64,000 nt of DNA from Magnetococcales bacterium (GCA_015234045.1 JADFWU010000011.1:17428-81427), one strand, 5' to 3'. Positions 18,227 through 27,251 are shown, counted from the first letter of the stretch. A program made the numbers and translations. Notes: generated by a model not told the origin, from the letters alone.

Positions 18227-20125
18227 CTATTCTTGTTCGTCCGATTTTCCTGACGATCTAAAGGATCGAAAGATAGCGCTGGTTACGGAAACTATAGGCA
18301 TGGTAATCACACCGATTGAACCTATAGCGATATTGCCACTGCCCTTGATAATTTCACCAGCACCATGAACAACCTCTTCAGCGCCACTCACAAGACGGCC
18401 TGCCATCTTTCCAGTACCGCTCTCGTTCGGTTCAGTCGGCTGTTCTACGGATTTCTTGCCGGACTCACCACCCATAAGAGAGCTGCCTACATTCACAACA
18501 CCGCCGACCATATCGCCCAGGGCGTTGTAAATTCCTCGTCCAAGTGACTCGACAACAACATCCACTGAACCATCTGGATTCACCCGGCGGGTTAAACTGG
18601 CCGGACGGCTTCCCCCAGGTCCTGAACCAGCCTCTCCTGGCATTTCATACTCTTCACCTTGAAGATGCTTGAGAAAGGCTTCCTGAACCTCAATCTGTTG
18701 GGCAGAACGGTAAGGCTCCGGCTCCATATCGCGATAGGCCATCCCATGAACACGCAGTTCTGGTGGAATCAGACCAAACGGCTTCTCTTCAACTACCTGT
18801 TCATCGTCGGTCGTCGCCACATCTTCCGTTCCTGGTTTTTGTACATCAGCTGCCGCAGCTGCCGCAGGTGCCGCTGCCGCAGGTGCTGCTGCCACAGGTG
18901 CCGCTGCCGCAGTTGCCGATCTTTCCACTTTGGGAGGGGCACCACTGAGTTTCTGATCAAGAAAGCTTTGGAACTTGGCTTCCGATTCGCTCAGTGTTCT
19001 TGGCTCGGCAACCTTGGGTTTTTCCACATCTTTTGGTTGCATATCTTTCCTTGCGACCTCTTGTTTCCCCTTTTGTTCAATCGACTTTCTGGCATCTTCA
19101 CGAATCGCCTGCAAAATACGCTCTTTTTCAGCCTGTTCAACAATTGATGCCTCCGAACCCTGCTGAGCTGTAGCTGGCATACCAGCCTTCTTGCCGACTT
19201 TAGGGGGCACGCGTCTGGGCTTGGGCCTTTTGGTCTTCACCTTGGGTATAACTGGTTTTTCAAATGGCTTTTTGCCTCTACCATTAGCGCCACGTTGGCC
19301 GAACCTCTGGGCCTCTTTCGAGCCGTTTGTACTTTTGGTCTCAGCAGAACCGAATGGTTTCGACTTTGGAAATGGCTTGGACTCAGCACCTTTGGCTTCA
19401 CCAGGCGCGTCATCATCAAACTCAATACCAAACGGTTTTGATTTTGGCAGTTTTTTCGCCGTCGTTTTTGGTAGCGGCTTGGGTAACGTTCTCTTGGCTG
19501 CAATATCCAGTTTTTTGTCCTCAGGCTTATCGTCACCACTGGGCTTTGATGCTGCAAAGAGCTTCGCACCTGGTGTTAATTCGCCCTTGCCTACCTCTGC
19601 CTTATCAGTCTTGATCTCTTTTTCATCAGAAGGTCTGGATTTCTTGCCTCTTTTGCCACCCTTCGACGGCCAAGTCGATTTAGCAGCTTTGGCATCCTTC
19701 TTCTTTTCAGCAGTGGAACTGTCCACCTTGTTGTCATCCTTTGCCTTCTGTTCAGCAGATCCAGCAGACTTTTCATCCTTCTTATCGGTAGGTTTATCTG
19801 CTTTATCCGCTTTTTTGTCGTCTGCCTTTACAGTATCGGTGGACTCAGAAGAGTCCTTTGTAGCCACTGGAGGCTGTAATGCATCAAGCAGTTTTTTCTC
19901 TGCTTCTGATTGTTGTTCAATATTTTTTTTGGAAGTTCTACTCTTTTTTCCCATAGCCTTATCCTCTAAAGACGAGACCTTATCCTCTAAAGACGAGACC
20001 TTATCATTCGGCGTTTGTTTTCCTTCAGGTATAGAAGGATCACCTCCTTGTGACCAACCAGATTGTGCGCCATCCACGGTTTGGGGTGCTGTTTTACCCG
20101 CTTCATCTTTCCAAGATCTGGTCAT
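18227..20125 (-). CDS. Repetitive low-complexity protein in the mamJ position
   Basis: 632 residues; ATG has GGGAG 6 nt upstream. Most of the protein is Lys/Ala/Pro/Ser/Glu-rich and probably disordered. It has a duplicated SSLEDKV unit near residue 45, several KSKPFG motifs (about 230-290) and an Ala/Pro run (about 415-445). The last 150 residues are different: Gly-rich with a short hydrophobic patch IAIGSIGVITMPIVSV, then a basic end, which could contact the membrane. It lies between mamE and mamK, exactly where mamJ sits in Magnetospirillum. MamJ is also low-complexity with a hydrophobic C-terminus and tethers magnetosomes to MamK, but MamJ is strongly acidic while this one is mixed-charge. 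No sequence homology is claimed; same role is inference. Confidence 0.7.
   Translation of the reverse strand: MTRSWKDEAGKTAPQTVDGAQSGWSQGGDPSIPEGKQTPNDKVSSLEDKVSSLEDKAMGKKSRTSKKNIEQQSEAEKKLLDALQPPVATKDSSESTDTVKADDKKADKADKPTDKKDEKSAGSAEQKAKDDNKVDSSTAEKKKDAKAAKSTWPSKGGKRGKKSRPSDEKEIKTDKAEVGKGELTPGAKLFAASKPSGDDKPEDKKLDIAAKRTLPKPLPKTTAKKLPKSKPFGIEFDDDAPGEAKGAESKPFPKSKPFGSAETKSTNGSKEAQRFGQRGANGRGKKPFEKPVIPKVKTKRPKPRRVPPKVGKKAGMPATAQQGSEASIVEQAEKERILQAIREDARKSIEQKGKQEVARKDMQPKDVEKPKVAEPRTLSESEAKFQSFLDQKLSGAPPKVERSATAAAAPVAAAPAAAAPAAAAAADVQKPGTEDVATTDDEQVVEEKPFGLIPPELRVHGMAYRDMEPEPYRSAQQIEVQEAFLKHLQGEEYEMPGEAGSGPGGSRPASLTRRVNPDGSVDVVVESLGRGIYNALGDMVGGVVNVGSSLMGGESGKKSVEQPTEPNESGTGKMAGRLVSGAEEVVHGAGEIIKGSGNIAIGSIGVITMPIVSVTSAIFRSFRSSGKSDEQE
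19959..20000 (-). repeat. 21-bp tandem duplication inside the mamJ-like gene
   Basis: Two exact 21-bp copies, 19959-19979 and 19980-20000 (ttatcctctaaagacgagacc), encode the repeated SSLEDKV heptapeptide. The exact identity indicates a recent in-frame duplication in a low-complexity gene. Confidence 0.9.
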
Positions 20126-20179
20126 ATTTTTCTCCCAAAATACGATGCATCACAATCAGTACAGTTAACAGTAACTACA

Positions 20180-22312
20180 CTATCTCAGGGTGACAAACAT
20201 CCGTCGGCCATTACGATCGATATCAAATAAAATGGACTGTTGTTTTTTTGCTGCATTAATCGCTTTATCGAGTTTGACGTTGCTATTGACGGGCATATTA
20301 TTTATGGAAACAACGATATCGCTGTTCCGTATACCGGCCATATCAGCAGCTAAGCCTGGATCAAGCTCAATAATTTCAGCGCCTTTTTTCCCTTTAAGCG
20401 CAGGGTTTTTCATAATTGCTGCTTTGTTGATAACCACAAGTTCCATCCCCTGCCACTCAAACTCTGTTGGTACAGGGGCCGCAGGCTTTTTTGCAGGCAC
20501 CGCCTTTGTGGTTTGCTTTCGTTGTGCGGTCTGCCGGGTCACTGGCTGTTGAATCATGATCGTACGCTGAGGCGGTGTTGCCACGACCAGCGGCCCCGCC
20601 TGTGCAGGCGTTTGGAACAATGGGTTGGTTGATTTGGCTGGATAGATGACGAATAAATCCATACGCTGCCCCTGTCGCATGATGGAAAAACGCAGCTCAT
20701 CTCCGGGACTGTACTGTGTTGAGATCCGCCTTTGAATCGTCTCAGGAGTCCGTACCCAGCGACCATCCAGCTTGAAGATCACATCACCAACGGCTAATCC
20801 GCCCTTTTCTCCCGCAAATCCAGGCTGAACACCTTGGACAAAAACCCCATTTGGAAATGGCAGCTTGGTACGTTCGGCAAGCAGTTTATCCAATGCGCTG
20901 AAGGTCACTCCGATGGGAGAAACATTCGGCGCTGGCGGAACCGCAACGTATTGGCCCAATTTTCCGGCTTGCATCGGCGGAGACTGAACAGGTTGTGTTG
21001 GCGTCTCCGGCTGTGTGGCTTGCGGGTCAAAACCTGGCAGAGCCAAACTGGGCAGGTTGAAGTTCACCTGCTGCCCACCACCATTTAAAATGGGGTGACA
21101 GTTGGAACAAGCGCCTCGGTCATCATGGGGCATGATGGCGTTTTTCGGAATCGGAGGGGCTGTTTGCGTTTTAGCCGCCACCATCTGACCCAAGCCTGCA
21201 TTCATGGGTTGGATTTTAGGCAGTTGGATCACCTCTTCGACAAAATCGACTACATGATTGGCCGGTACAGCAAAACCAACACCCGAAAATGCACGCGTTG
21301 GCGAATAGATCGCGGTATTGATACCAATCACCGTTCCCTTATTCGATACCAGCGGTCCACCGGAGTTACCCTGGTTGATGGCAGCATCTGTCTGGATCAA
21401 CCCTTTATGGACTGTCCCTTCAATGACAACTGATTTACGGATCGCCGAGACCACCCCTTTGCTGACAGTCTGCTCCAGACCAAACGGGCATCCAACGGTG
21501 ATAACAGGATCACCAAGATTGACCACTTCACCCCGTCCTAGCGCGGCTGTTTTCAACGGCTTGTTCGAGTCGATTTTCAACAACGCCAAATCGCGGGCTT
21601 CATCCAGTCGAATCACCTGGGCCGGCAAACGACGGCTACCGTTGTCACTGTAGACGGTGACAAACACATTCTTGGACTGCTCAACCACATGATAGTTAGT
21701 AACAATGTAACCATCTTCAGTTATGATGACACCGGAACCAATGCTCTGGATTGATACGCCGGTAAACGGCTGAGCAAATTGCAGCGGAGAAGCGGGCTGT
21801 GGCGCTGGCGCAGCGGCTATTGAACCATTCGGTCCCTGGGTGCTGACATTGACCACACTGGTCAACATGGATTTGACAATACTTGGAAAGGGCAAAACCG
21901 GTGCATCTGCGACCGATCTCATCGCTGGCAACTGTGGTAATTGCGGTTGCAGAAATGACGGAGCGCCCATCATATCAACCGGTGCAGCCACATTTTGCAA
22001 GATGGGCTCTGGGAACAGCGTCCCCATACTCGGTGTGTTGGCAAAGCCCTGTAAAGCAACCGGGTTACCTGCAGCGACACCTTGTTGAGTCGGCATTGCC
22101 GGCGGCATGACAGGTGACGCAGGCGATTGGGCCACAACGGGTCCAGTCGGAACGGCACTCTGTGCTGTCTGGTTGGCTTTATAGATGTTCAAATACCAGT
22201 AGCTGGCGATCATGACACCAACCGCTACCACCCACAGCAAGTGGAGGTATTTGACCATGCTTTTGCCGCAATAATTGTCGTCATTAAAATCTAAATTGAG
22301 CATGCGTATCAC
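20180..22312 (-). CDS. mamE: MamE, HtrA-type protease with magnetochrome and two PDZ domains
   Basis: 710 residues from GTG 22312, which overlaps the mamI stop (GTGA); ATG at 22303 is an alternative. Membrane anchor at about 22-41. A Pro/Gln-rich linker leads to a trypsin-like domain (about 185-365) with an intact triad: His208 (TNYHVV), Asp241 (ARDLALL), Ser317 (GNSGGP). One magnetochrome motif follows, HDDRGACSNCH (CxxCH 402-406); PDZ domains lie at about 465-570 and 630-710. By family knowledge MamE cleaves itself, MamO and MamP and both localises proteins and promotes crystal maturation. Magnetospirillum MamE has two CxxCH motifs; only one is present here. Confidence 0.96.
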   Translation of the reverse strand: MIRMLNLDFNDDNYCGKSMVKYLHLLWVVAVGVMIASYWYLNIYKANQTAQSAVPTGPVVAQSPASPVMPPAMPTQQGVAAGNPVALQGFANTPSMGTLFPEPILQNVAAPVDMMGAPSFLQPQLPQLPAMRSVADAPVLPFPSIVKSMLTSVVNVSTQGPNGSIAAAPAPQPASPLQFAQPFTGVSIQSIGSGVIITEDGYIVTNYHVVEQSKNVFVTVYSDNGSRRLPAQVIRLDEARDLALLKIDSNKPLKTAALGRGEVVNLGDPVITVGCPFGLEQTVSKGVVSAIRKSVVIEGTVHKGLIQTDAAINQGNSGGPLVSNKGTVIGINTAIYSPTRAFSGVGFAVPANHVVDFVEEVIQLPKIQPMNAGLGQMVAAKTQTAPPIPKNAIMPHDDRGACSNCHPILNGGGQQVNFNLPSLALPGFDPQATQPETPTQPVQSPPMQAGKLGQYVAVPPAPNVSPIGVTFSALDKLLAERTKLPFPNGVFVQGVQPGFAGEKGGLAVGDVIFKLDGRWVRTPETIQRRISTQYSPGDELRFSIMRQGQRMDLFVIYPAKSTNPLFQTPAQAGPLVVATPPQRTIMIQQPVTRQTAQRKQTTKAVPAKKPAAPVPTEFEWQGMELVVINKAAIMKNPALKGKKGAEIIELDPGLAADMAGIRNSDIVVSINNMPVNSNVKLDKAINAAKKQQSILFDIDRNGRRMFVTLR

Positions 22313-22536
22313 TCACCCGTTTTAGGGTCGTCCTCCATCAAATCCTCATCCGGTTCACTTGGAGAGGGAATTGATTCACGGATTCTTGTGACTCCGGCAC
22401 CGATGGCAACCAAGCCGAGCAGGGTCAACACAATGGGCATGAGACCGCGCAGAATCTCAACCACAGACCACCACCACGCGGATAGGCCCCACAGACCTAA
22501 CGCCAACGCCACCAACCCAAAGACTATTGTAAGCAT
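22309..22536 (-). CDS. mamI: MamI, small magnetosome membrane protein
   Basis: 75 residues with two membrane helices (about 1-20 and 27-50) and an acidic tail (SEPDEDLMEDDP). The first helix contains LALGLWGLSAWWWSV, a strongly conserved MamI signature. By family knowledge MamI is needed for vesicle formation from the inner membrane and has been linked to magnetite nucleation. It lies between mamH and mamE as usual and overlaps mamE, suggesting coupled translation. Confidence 0.94.
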   Translation of the reverse strand: MLTIVFGLVALALGLWGLSAWWWSVVEILRGLMPIVLTLLGLVAIGAGVTRIRESIPSPSEPDEDLMEDDPKTGE

Positions 22537-22655
22537 GTCATACAGTTCCTTGCTTGTTGATCACCTGCAACTATTTCACGAAGGGGGAAAACGTTCTCCA
22601 CCCGTCAACCCTGACAGTCACGCTGTAGCTGTCAGGGTGGCTATCCTTCTTTCAA

Positions 22656-23999
22656 CTACTCAAACTCAAGTGGCGGCAGTTCAATTTGTGAATCATCCGA
22701 GACGCTTGAAACGTCCGAGCCACTCTTTTCCACATAGCGCATCACAATCAGCGCATAGGCAACGATTAAAAAGTTGATAATACCGGTGAATATGAACGGT
22801 ACCGTCGGTCCAACCCAATCGAACAACAACCCACCGACAAGCAAAAAGAAAATGATACCGATACTGCCAACGGTGTTAAAAACACCAAGAACCGATCCAC
22901 GTATCTCTTCAGGAGCCAGATCAAGCACCAGGATCTGTGGCGCTAGAATACAGCCCGCCTGTCCCAATCCCATCAACGCGCCTGGCAGCAAAATCCACCA
23001 ACTGAATGGATTGTCCAACAGACCGATGGAGGTAAATCCAGCACCGGAAAAAAACAGCCCCAGTGCAGTGGCCTGAACCCGGCCCAAAATCTCAATCAAA
23101 CGCCCCCAAAAAGGGATCGAGATCAAGACGACCAACCCGATAAAGCCGATGACAAAGCCCGCTTGTGACGCAGCTTGTGCATGATCCAACATCGGCAACA
23201 GGTCGGCAAAATAGATGAACCAGGTCATCAAAAACAGACCGACAATCACCATGTCGTTACGGGCGGTAAATGCCGACAAAAAACTGAGCTGCAATCCCCG
23301 TTCGCGTTTAACCAGTTGCCAGATCTCCCGCAGTGGGAATTTGCGCTCTGGTTTTGGTGACGAGAGTTCTGCCAACAGATTGTGCGCAATCCAAGCACCG
23401 GCGAAAGCGATCACTGCTGCCAGCAGCATGGTTGTCGGAACGCCCAAATGTTTAGGCAGCTGCATCAGAACGGCGTATACCAAAGTGACGCCGAATGCCA
23501 TCATGAATCCCACTTTAGCCAGAATGCGGGGGCGCTCTTCGGGTTCGGTATAATCACCGGTCAATGTTGACAATTGCGGCCAGACTGCCGTGGTGCCCAA
23601 CGACATCAGAATACGCGCCAAGTAGAACAACATCAGCGCGTTGATGCCCAATATCAGACCGAATGTCTGACCAAATGGCAGCATCAACGCTGACAAACCC
23701 GCCATCAGAAAACCAAACACCAGAATTGGAACCCGGCCAAACTTATCCGACAAATACCCGAGATAACCAACGACAACCAGATCAACCAACTCGGTGATCA
23801 TTTGAATATTGGCATTGATAAACCCGGCATTCTCCCGGTCCAGCCCCAACACACTACTCAGATAGAGCGGCTGCATGGCCAACACAAGAGTCATGAATAT
23901 CATGACTAGAGCAACAACCAAATAGAGGGCATTGTGATGTTGCTCATCCAGGTCGCTGGTTGTCTTGACTGTGCCCTTTTTCGGCATGTGTCCGTCCAT
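22656..23999 (-). CDS. mamH: MamH, major facilitator superfamily magnetosome transporter
   Basis: 447 residues from ATG 23999, 13 bp after the preceding stop; a longer frame would start inside the upstream gene. Twelve membrane helices of the MFS fold are visible, with the loop 2-3 signature GYLSDKFGRVPIL near residue 90. By family knowledge MamH is thought to carry iron into magnetosomes, overlapping with MamZ. It stands at the head of mamH-I-E as in Magnetospirillum. The acidic C-terminal tail (VSSVSDDSQIELPPLEFE) is cytoplasmic. Substrate is not deducible from sequence. Confidence 0.92.
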   Translation of the reverse strand: MDGHMPKKGTVKTTSDLDEQHHNALYLVVALVMIFMTLVLAMQPLYLSSVLGLDRENAGFINANIQMITELVDLVVVGYLGYLSDKFGRVPILVFGFLMAGLSALMLPFGQTFGLILGINALMLFYLARILMSLGTTAVWPQLSTLTGDYTEPEERPRILAKVGFMMAFGVTLVYAVLMQLPKHLGVPTTMLLAAVIAFAGAWIAHNLLAELSSPKPERKFPLREIWQLVKRERGLQLSFLSAFTARNDMVIVGLFLMTWFIYFADLLPMLDHAQAASQAGFVIGFIGLVVLISIPFWGRLIEILGRVQATALGLFFSGAGFTSIGLLDNPFSWWILLPGALMGLGQAGCILAPQILVLDLAPEEIRGSVLGVFNTVGSIGIIFFLLVGGLLFDWVGPTVPFIFTGIINFLIVAYALIVMRYVEKSGSDVSSVSDDSQIELPPLEFE

Positions 24000-24012
24000 G
24001 GTAATTTCTGAA

Positions 24013-24351
24013 TTACAAACGGCTGGACAGGATGTAAATAATGGGTAACCGCCAAGCACGCCCCAAAACAACAGACACCATTCCAATCAAGCTGAGCGCT
24101 GCAATTACCGTGGCCGAGAAACTAAAGAAAAATGGCCCGATTACCGGTATGTGCATGGCAAAAATCGAAATCACGCCCCAGATCCATAGCACCAATCCCT
24201 GACGTGCATGAAAATAGACATACTCATCTTCCTTATTAAGAACCAGAGGTACAACGCACAAAACGCTCAGGTAGCTCAGCATCGCCATAAAGATGCTTTT
24301 GCCTTTTTTGGAAACTTGGACGATATGTTTCTTTGCTGCACGTGCCGGCAT
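24013..24351 (-). CDS. mmsF: MamF/MmsF-family membrane protein, copy beside mamD
   Basis: 112 residues; ATG with AAGGAATGACAG immediately upstream. Three membrane helices of the DUF4870 type and the signature YFHARQGLVLWIWG, closely matching the copy at 16730-17056 (RFHSRQGVVLWIWE). The N-terminal 18 residues are strongly basic. It lies between mamD and mamH. By family knowledge such proteins assemble in the magnetosome membrane and affect crystal size and shape. The symbol is provisional: adjacency to mamD would equally suit the name mamF. Confidence 0.82.
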   Translation of the reverse strand: MPARAAKKHIVQVSKKGKSIFMAMLSYLSVLCVVPLVLNKEDEYVYFHARQGLVLWIWGVISIFAMHIPVIGPFFFSFSATVIAALSLIGMVSVVLGRAWRLPIIYILSSRL

Positions 24352-24455
24352 CTGTCATTCCTTTTTCGTCATAATTCGGATTCAAACAGAATAATGCAAC
24401 CTGCAAAAGTCCGTCGAACAACAAGACAGACTTTTGCCCGTAAGCGATACAAATT

Positions 24456-25412
24456 TTAGCTGATCGCCTCTTCCAACTCACTCACGCCTTCAGGACGGTT
24501 CAAGTAGCTGTAGACACCAACGCCAAGAACAGCAATCGCGCCAACCAGGGCAATCGGCCCCAGTGATCCGAGACCAAGCCCCAAACCAAGGCTGGATCCT
24601 GCGGCACTAGCAGCGGCACCTTTGGCTACCGCTGCACCACTACCAGAGACAGCACCAGCAGAACCAGCAGCTTTAGCACCCGCTGCGCCCGCTGCAGCAC
24701 CTGCTGCGCCAACCCCAACCAGAGCACCCTTACCGGACATCATGGCCTTGCCGCCTACAACACCCTTTGCTGCCAACGCACAACCGGCACCAGTCCCAGC
24801 ACCACCTTTGGCACCAGCGAGACACGCCTTACCTGCTACCCCTTTAGCCATGGCACCTTTTGCGGCTGCACCTTTTGCGGCTGCACCTTTTGCGGCTGCA
24901 CCTTTTGCGGCTGCGCCCTTAGCGGCTGCGCCTTTTGCAGCGGCTGCACCTTCAGCACCTTCAACTTCACCCATGGCGACGTTGAGCCACCAACCGCTTT
25001 TGGCTTTTGCAGCTCCGGTTCCGGCTGCACCTGCTTTTGCAGCTCCGGTTCCGGCTGTACCCGCTTTTGCAGCCACACCGGCACCTGCCGCACCTTTGGC
25101 CATTGCCGCAGCTTTGGAGGAGTGTAGAACCAACCACTTATTGGCTGCGGCCCCACCGAGAGGTGTCTCACCCACGACCACTGTTTTACCAACGATAGAG
25201 CTCAACAAGCCCATCTGTTTGGCCCCTTCCAGTTTCAGAGCCACCATCCCCTTACCAGCAACCGTGCCAGTACTGGGATGCAGAAACAGCCAATTGGCCA
25301 TTCCATTACCCGATGCAACTGTTTTGCCGACTACAAAACTCTTGCCGGTCATCAAAGGGATCTGGCCCGCTTGCGCGCCACCGAGTTTAAACATCATTGT
25401 TTCTGCTGCCAT
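24456..25412 (-). CDS. mamD: MamD (Mms7)-type magnetosome crystal-growth protein
   Basis: 318 residues from ATG 25412, preceded by GGAGCG; GTG 25415 is an alternative. The N-terminal 110 residues hold two copies of a 'GKxxVVGxT...NWLxLHxS' unit. The middle is an Ala/Gly/Lys-rich repeat region with GAAKAGAAGT and KGAAA tandem units. The C-terminus has the LGLGLGLGSLGPIALVG segment that defines the Mms6/MamD/MamG group, followed by a membrane helix and a short tail ending in SELEEAIS. By family knowledge these proteins bind the magnetite surface tightly and shape the crystal. The acidic C-terminal cluster of Mms6 is nearly missing, which favours MamD. It is the first gene of the mam cluster; its promoter must lie in the AT-rich 25.4-25.9 kb gap. 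Confidence 0.88.
   Translation of the reverse strand: MAAETMMFKLGGAQAGQIPLMTGKSFVVGKTVASGNGMANWLFLHPSTGTVAGKGMVALKLEGAKQMGLLSSIVGKTVVVGETPLGGAAANKWLVLHSSKAAAMAKGAAGAGVAAKAGTAGTGAAKAGAAGTGAAKAKSGWWLNVAMGEVEGAEGAAAAKGAAAKGAAAKGAAAKGAAAKGAAAKGAMAKGVAGKACLAGAKGGAGTGAGCALAAKGVVGGKAMMSGKGALVGVGAAGAAAGAAGAKAAGSAGAVSGSGAAVAKGAAASAAGSSLGLGLGLGSLGPIALVGAIAVLGVGVYSYLNRPEGVSELEEAIS
24853..24942 (-). repeat. 15-bp tandem repeat inside mamD
   Basis: A 15-bp unit (gcaccttttgcggct on the plus strand) is repeated about six times with small changes, encoding KGAAA pentapeptides. The first copies are identical in sequence, so recent slippage is likely and copy number may differ between strains. Confidence 0.85.
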
Positions 25413-25916
25413 CACAAACGCTCCATCTAGAAGGGTTCAAGTCCGGTTCCAGGCTCCCATAGTCACCCTATGAAACACCTCAATCGTTTTTTTTAAATGA
25501 ATAACTCAATAAAAAAGCAAACAAAACTACAAAAAAAATGGTGAAATGCATTCATACTAACAATAACCTGCACACCCGAAGATACACTTCATGAAAAGCC
25601 ACAGTCCATATTTGTGACTCTGTCCTAATTTATGAGGCCATCACTCTTTTGGTAGAGGCTTGTTAAACGTGCTTATAAGTATAGCTGATAAGTGCAATCA
25701 ATCCAGTAAAAAATTTTAAACAAGCTGATCAAAAAACAAGCATTTACGATACGTAATGGGAATGAGTTTCATTAAAGAGGCCGTTTATTAAGATCACTCC
25801 AGTCCAAGCAGGAAACATACTACTTATTATCTACATAAAATCCCAATCTCTTTTAAAAAAAAAAAAAAAAATATGGTCAATTGGTAAATTTTATATTGAT
25901 ATTTAAAAATAACAAT
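25413..25916. other. AT-rich intergenic region upstream of the mam cluster
   Basis: No gene is supported here. It separates the start of mamD (minus strand) from the end of the sodium:alanine symporter gene, so it should hold the main promoter of the mam cluster. I could not single out a convincing -35/-10 pair on the minus strand. A run of about 16 A residues lies at 25855-25872, with no hairpin next to it that would make a clear terminator for the symporter gene. Confidence 0.5.
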
Positions 25917-27251
25917 TCAGTCTAGAAAAAGAGATAATTTTTTTCGCAAACTGGTGAGATTGATCAATGTAATGTAGGTGAGTGGGACCAGATGGACAAT
26001 AAGCATCAGTCCAATCAACACATCCCCAACCGACCAGATGAATGCAACAGGGAAAAAAGGTCCGCAGAAGGTAACAGCGCTGAAAAACCAACGGTAGAAC
26101 ATAACGTTACGCCCACCGAGATAGACAAAACAACGCTCTGAAAAATGTGCCCAACTGATCATTGTTGTGAATGCAAACAAAATCAGGCTGACCAAAACCA
26201 CCAACTGTCCAATACCACCCAAAGCCGTGGAAAAAGCCGACACCGTTAGATAAGCGCCTGTAATTTCACGCCAATCACCAACCGACAACACCACCAATCC
26301 GGTTATTGAACAGATGATAATGGTATCAATAAAAGGCACTAAGGCAGCCAGAAAGGCACCACGTGCCGGATGGTCGGTGTTGGCACCTTGCAGAAAAGGC
26401 GCAATCCCGATACCGGAACCATGGGAGAATACACCACGTGAAACCCCATACTGAATCGCCTGCATCACCGTATAGCCGATTAAACCACCTGCTACCGAAT
26501 AGGGTTGAAAGGCATAATGAAACACCAACCCCAGCGCCTCAAGTGTTCTCAGCGGGCTGCCCAGCAGAATGATCAGCCCCATAACGACATATAGCAAGAG
26601 CATCCACGGCGCTATAGTGGTACTGAAGCGTACGATGGATTGAATACCCCCCACCACCACCACACCAACCAGGAAACAGAGCACCACTGCCACCAACAGG
26701 GTTGGCACACCAAGTTGATTGGTCACAGCATGAGCGACTGAGTTCGCCTGAATAATATTGGCGGTGACCAGTCCTTTCACCAATATCAAACCGGCCAAAA
26801 CCATCGACAGTTTCGCCCAACTTCGCGGCAAAAAACGCTCCATGTAGGACATGGGTGTTGCAAAAAGGCGTGGATCTTTCTTCTCATTGCTGATGATGGC
26901 GAAGTAGGCAGAACACATACGAAAGGCGGTGCCAGCCAGCGCTGACATCCACATCCAGAACAGCGCACCCGGCCCGCCGAGATGAATCGCAGTCCCCACA
27001 CCAGCCAAATTCCCTACGCCGATGCTGGTGGCAAGGGCAGCGATAAAGGCCGATTTATGATCAATATGGTGTTTATCAAGACCCGCAGACGTGACATTCG
27101 GCCACCAACGGCGCACAGATAGCGCACCACGCCAGGAGAGCCCGCGCGTGACGATCAGTAGCAGAAATCCGATTTCAAGATAGATAAGACTGAGAAATGG
27201 ATTCCATATAAATGAAGCCAACCAGGTCATAGACAACCAATAGACGAGCAA
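25917..27251 (-). CDS. Sodium:alanine symporter family (AGCS) protein
   Basis: About 444 residues; the first possible start is TTG 27251, and ATG 27230 is equally likely because no clear ribosome site precedes either. About ten to eleven membrane helices. The family signature is present: GVFSHGSGIGIAPFLQGA near residue 275, together with the N-terminal 'ATSIGVGNLAGVGTAIHLGGPGALFW' type region that carries sodium- and substrate-binding residues. By family knowledge it imports alanine or glycine with sodium. It is a monocistronic gene lying just outside the mam cluster and has no visible link to magnetosomes. The 3' end is close to the AT-rich gap. Confidence 0.9.
   Translation of the reverse strand: MLVYWLSMTWLASFIWNPFLSLIYLEIGFLLLIVTRGLSWRGALSVRRWWPNVTSAGLDKHHIDHKSAFIAALATSIGVGNLAGVGTAIHLGGPGALFWMWMSALAGTAFRMCSAYFAIISNEKKDPRLFATPMSYMERFLPRSWAKLSMVLAGLILVKGLVTANIIQANSVAHAVTNQLGVPTLLVAVVLCFLVGVVVVGGIQSIVRFSTTIAPWMLLLYVVMGLIILLGSPLRTLEALGLVFHYAFQPYSVAGGLIGYTVMQAIQYGVSRGVFSHGSGIGIAPFLQGANTDHPARGAFLAALVPFIDTIIICSITGLVVLSVGDWREITGAYLTVSAFSTALGGIGQLVVLVSLILFAFTTMISWAHFSERCFVYLGGRNVMFYRWFFSAVTFCGPFFPVAFIWSVGDVLIGLMLIVHLVPLTYITLINLTSLRKKLSLFLD

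Noticed and set aside
19191-20168. Long open frame (325 codons) opposite the mamJ-like gene
   Set aside because: It mirrors the low-complexity composition of the sense gene, giving Ser/Phe/Leu-rich nonsense; no ribosome site.
24841-24945. CRISPR-like short repeats
   Set aside because: The units are in-frame 15-bp codons without spacers, inside mamD.
24622-25473. Long Ala/Pro-rich open frame opposite mamD
   Set aside because: Caused by the Ala/Gly/Lys codon repeats of mamD read in reverse; the LG-rich MamD frame is the real one.
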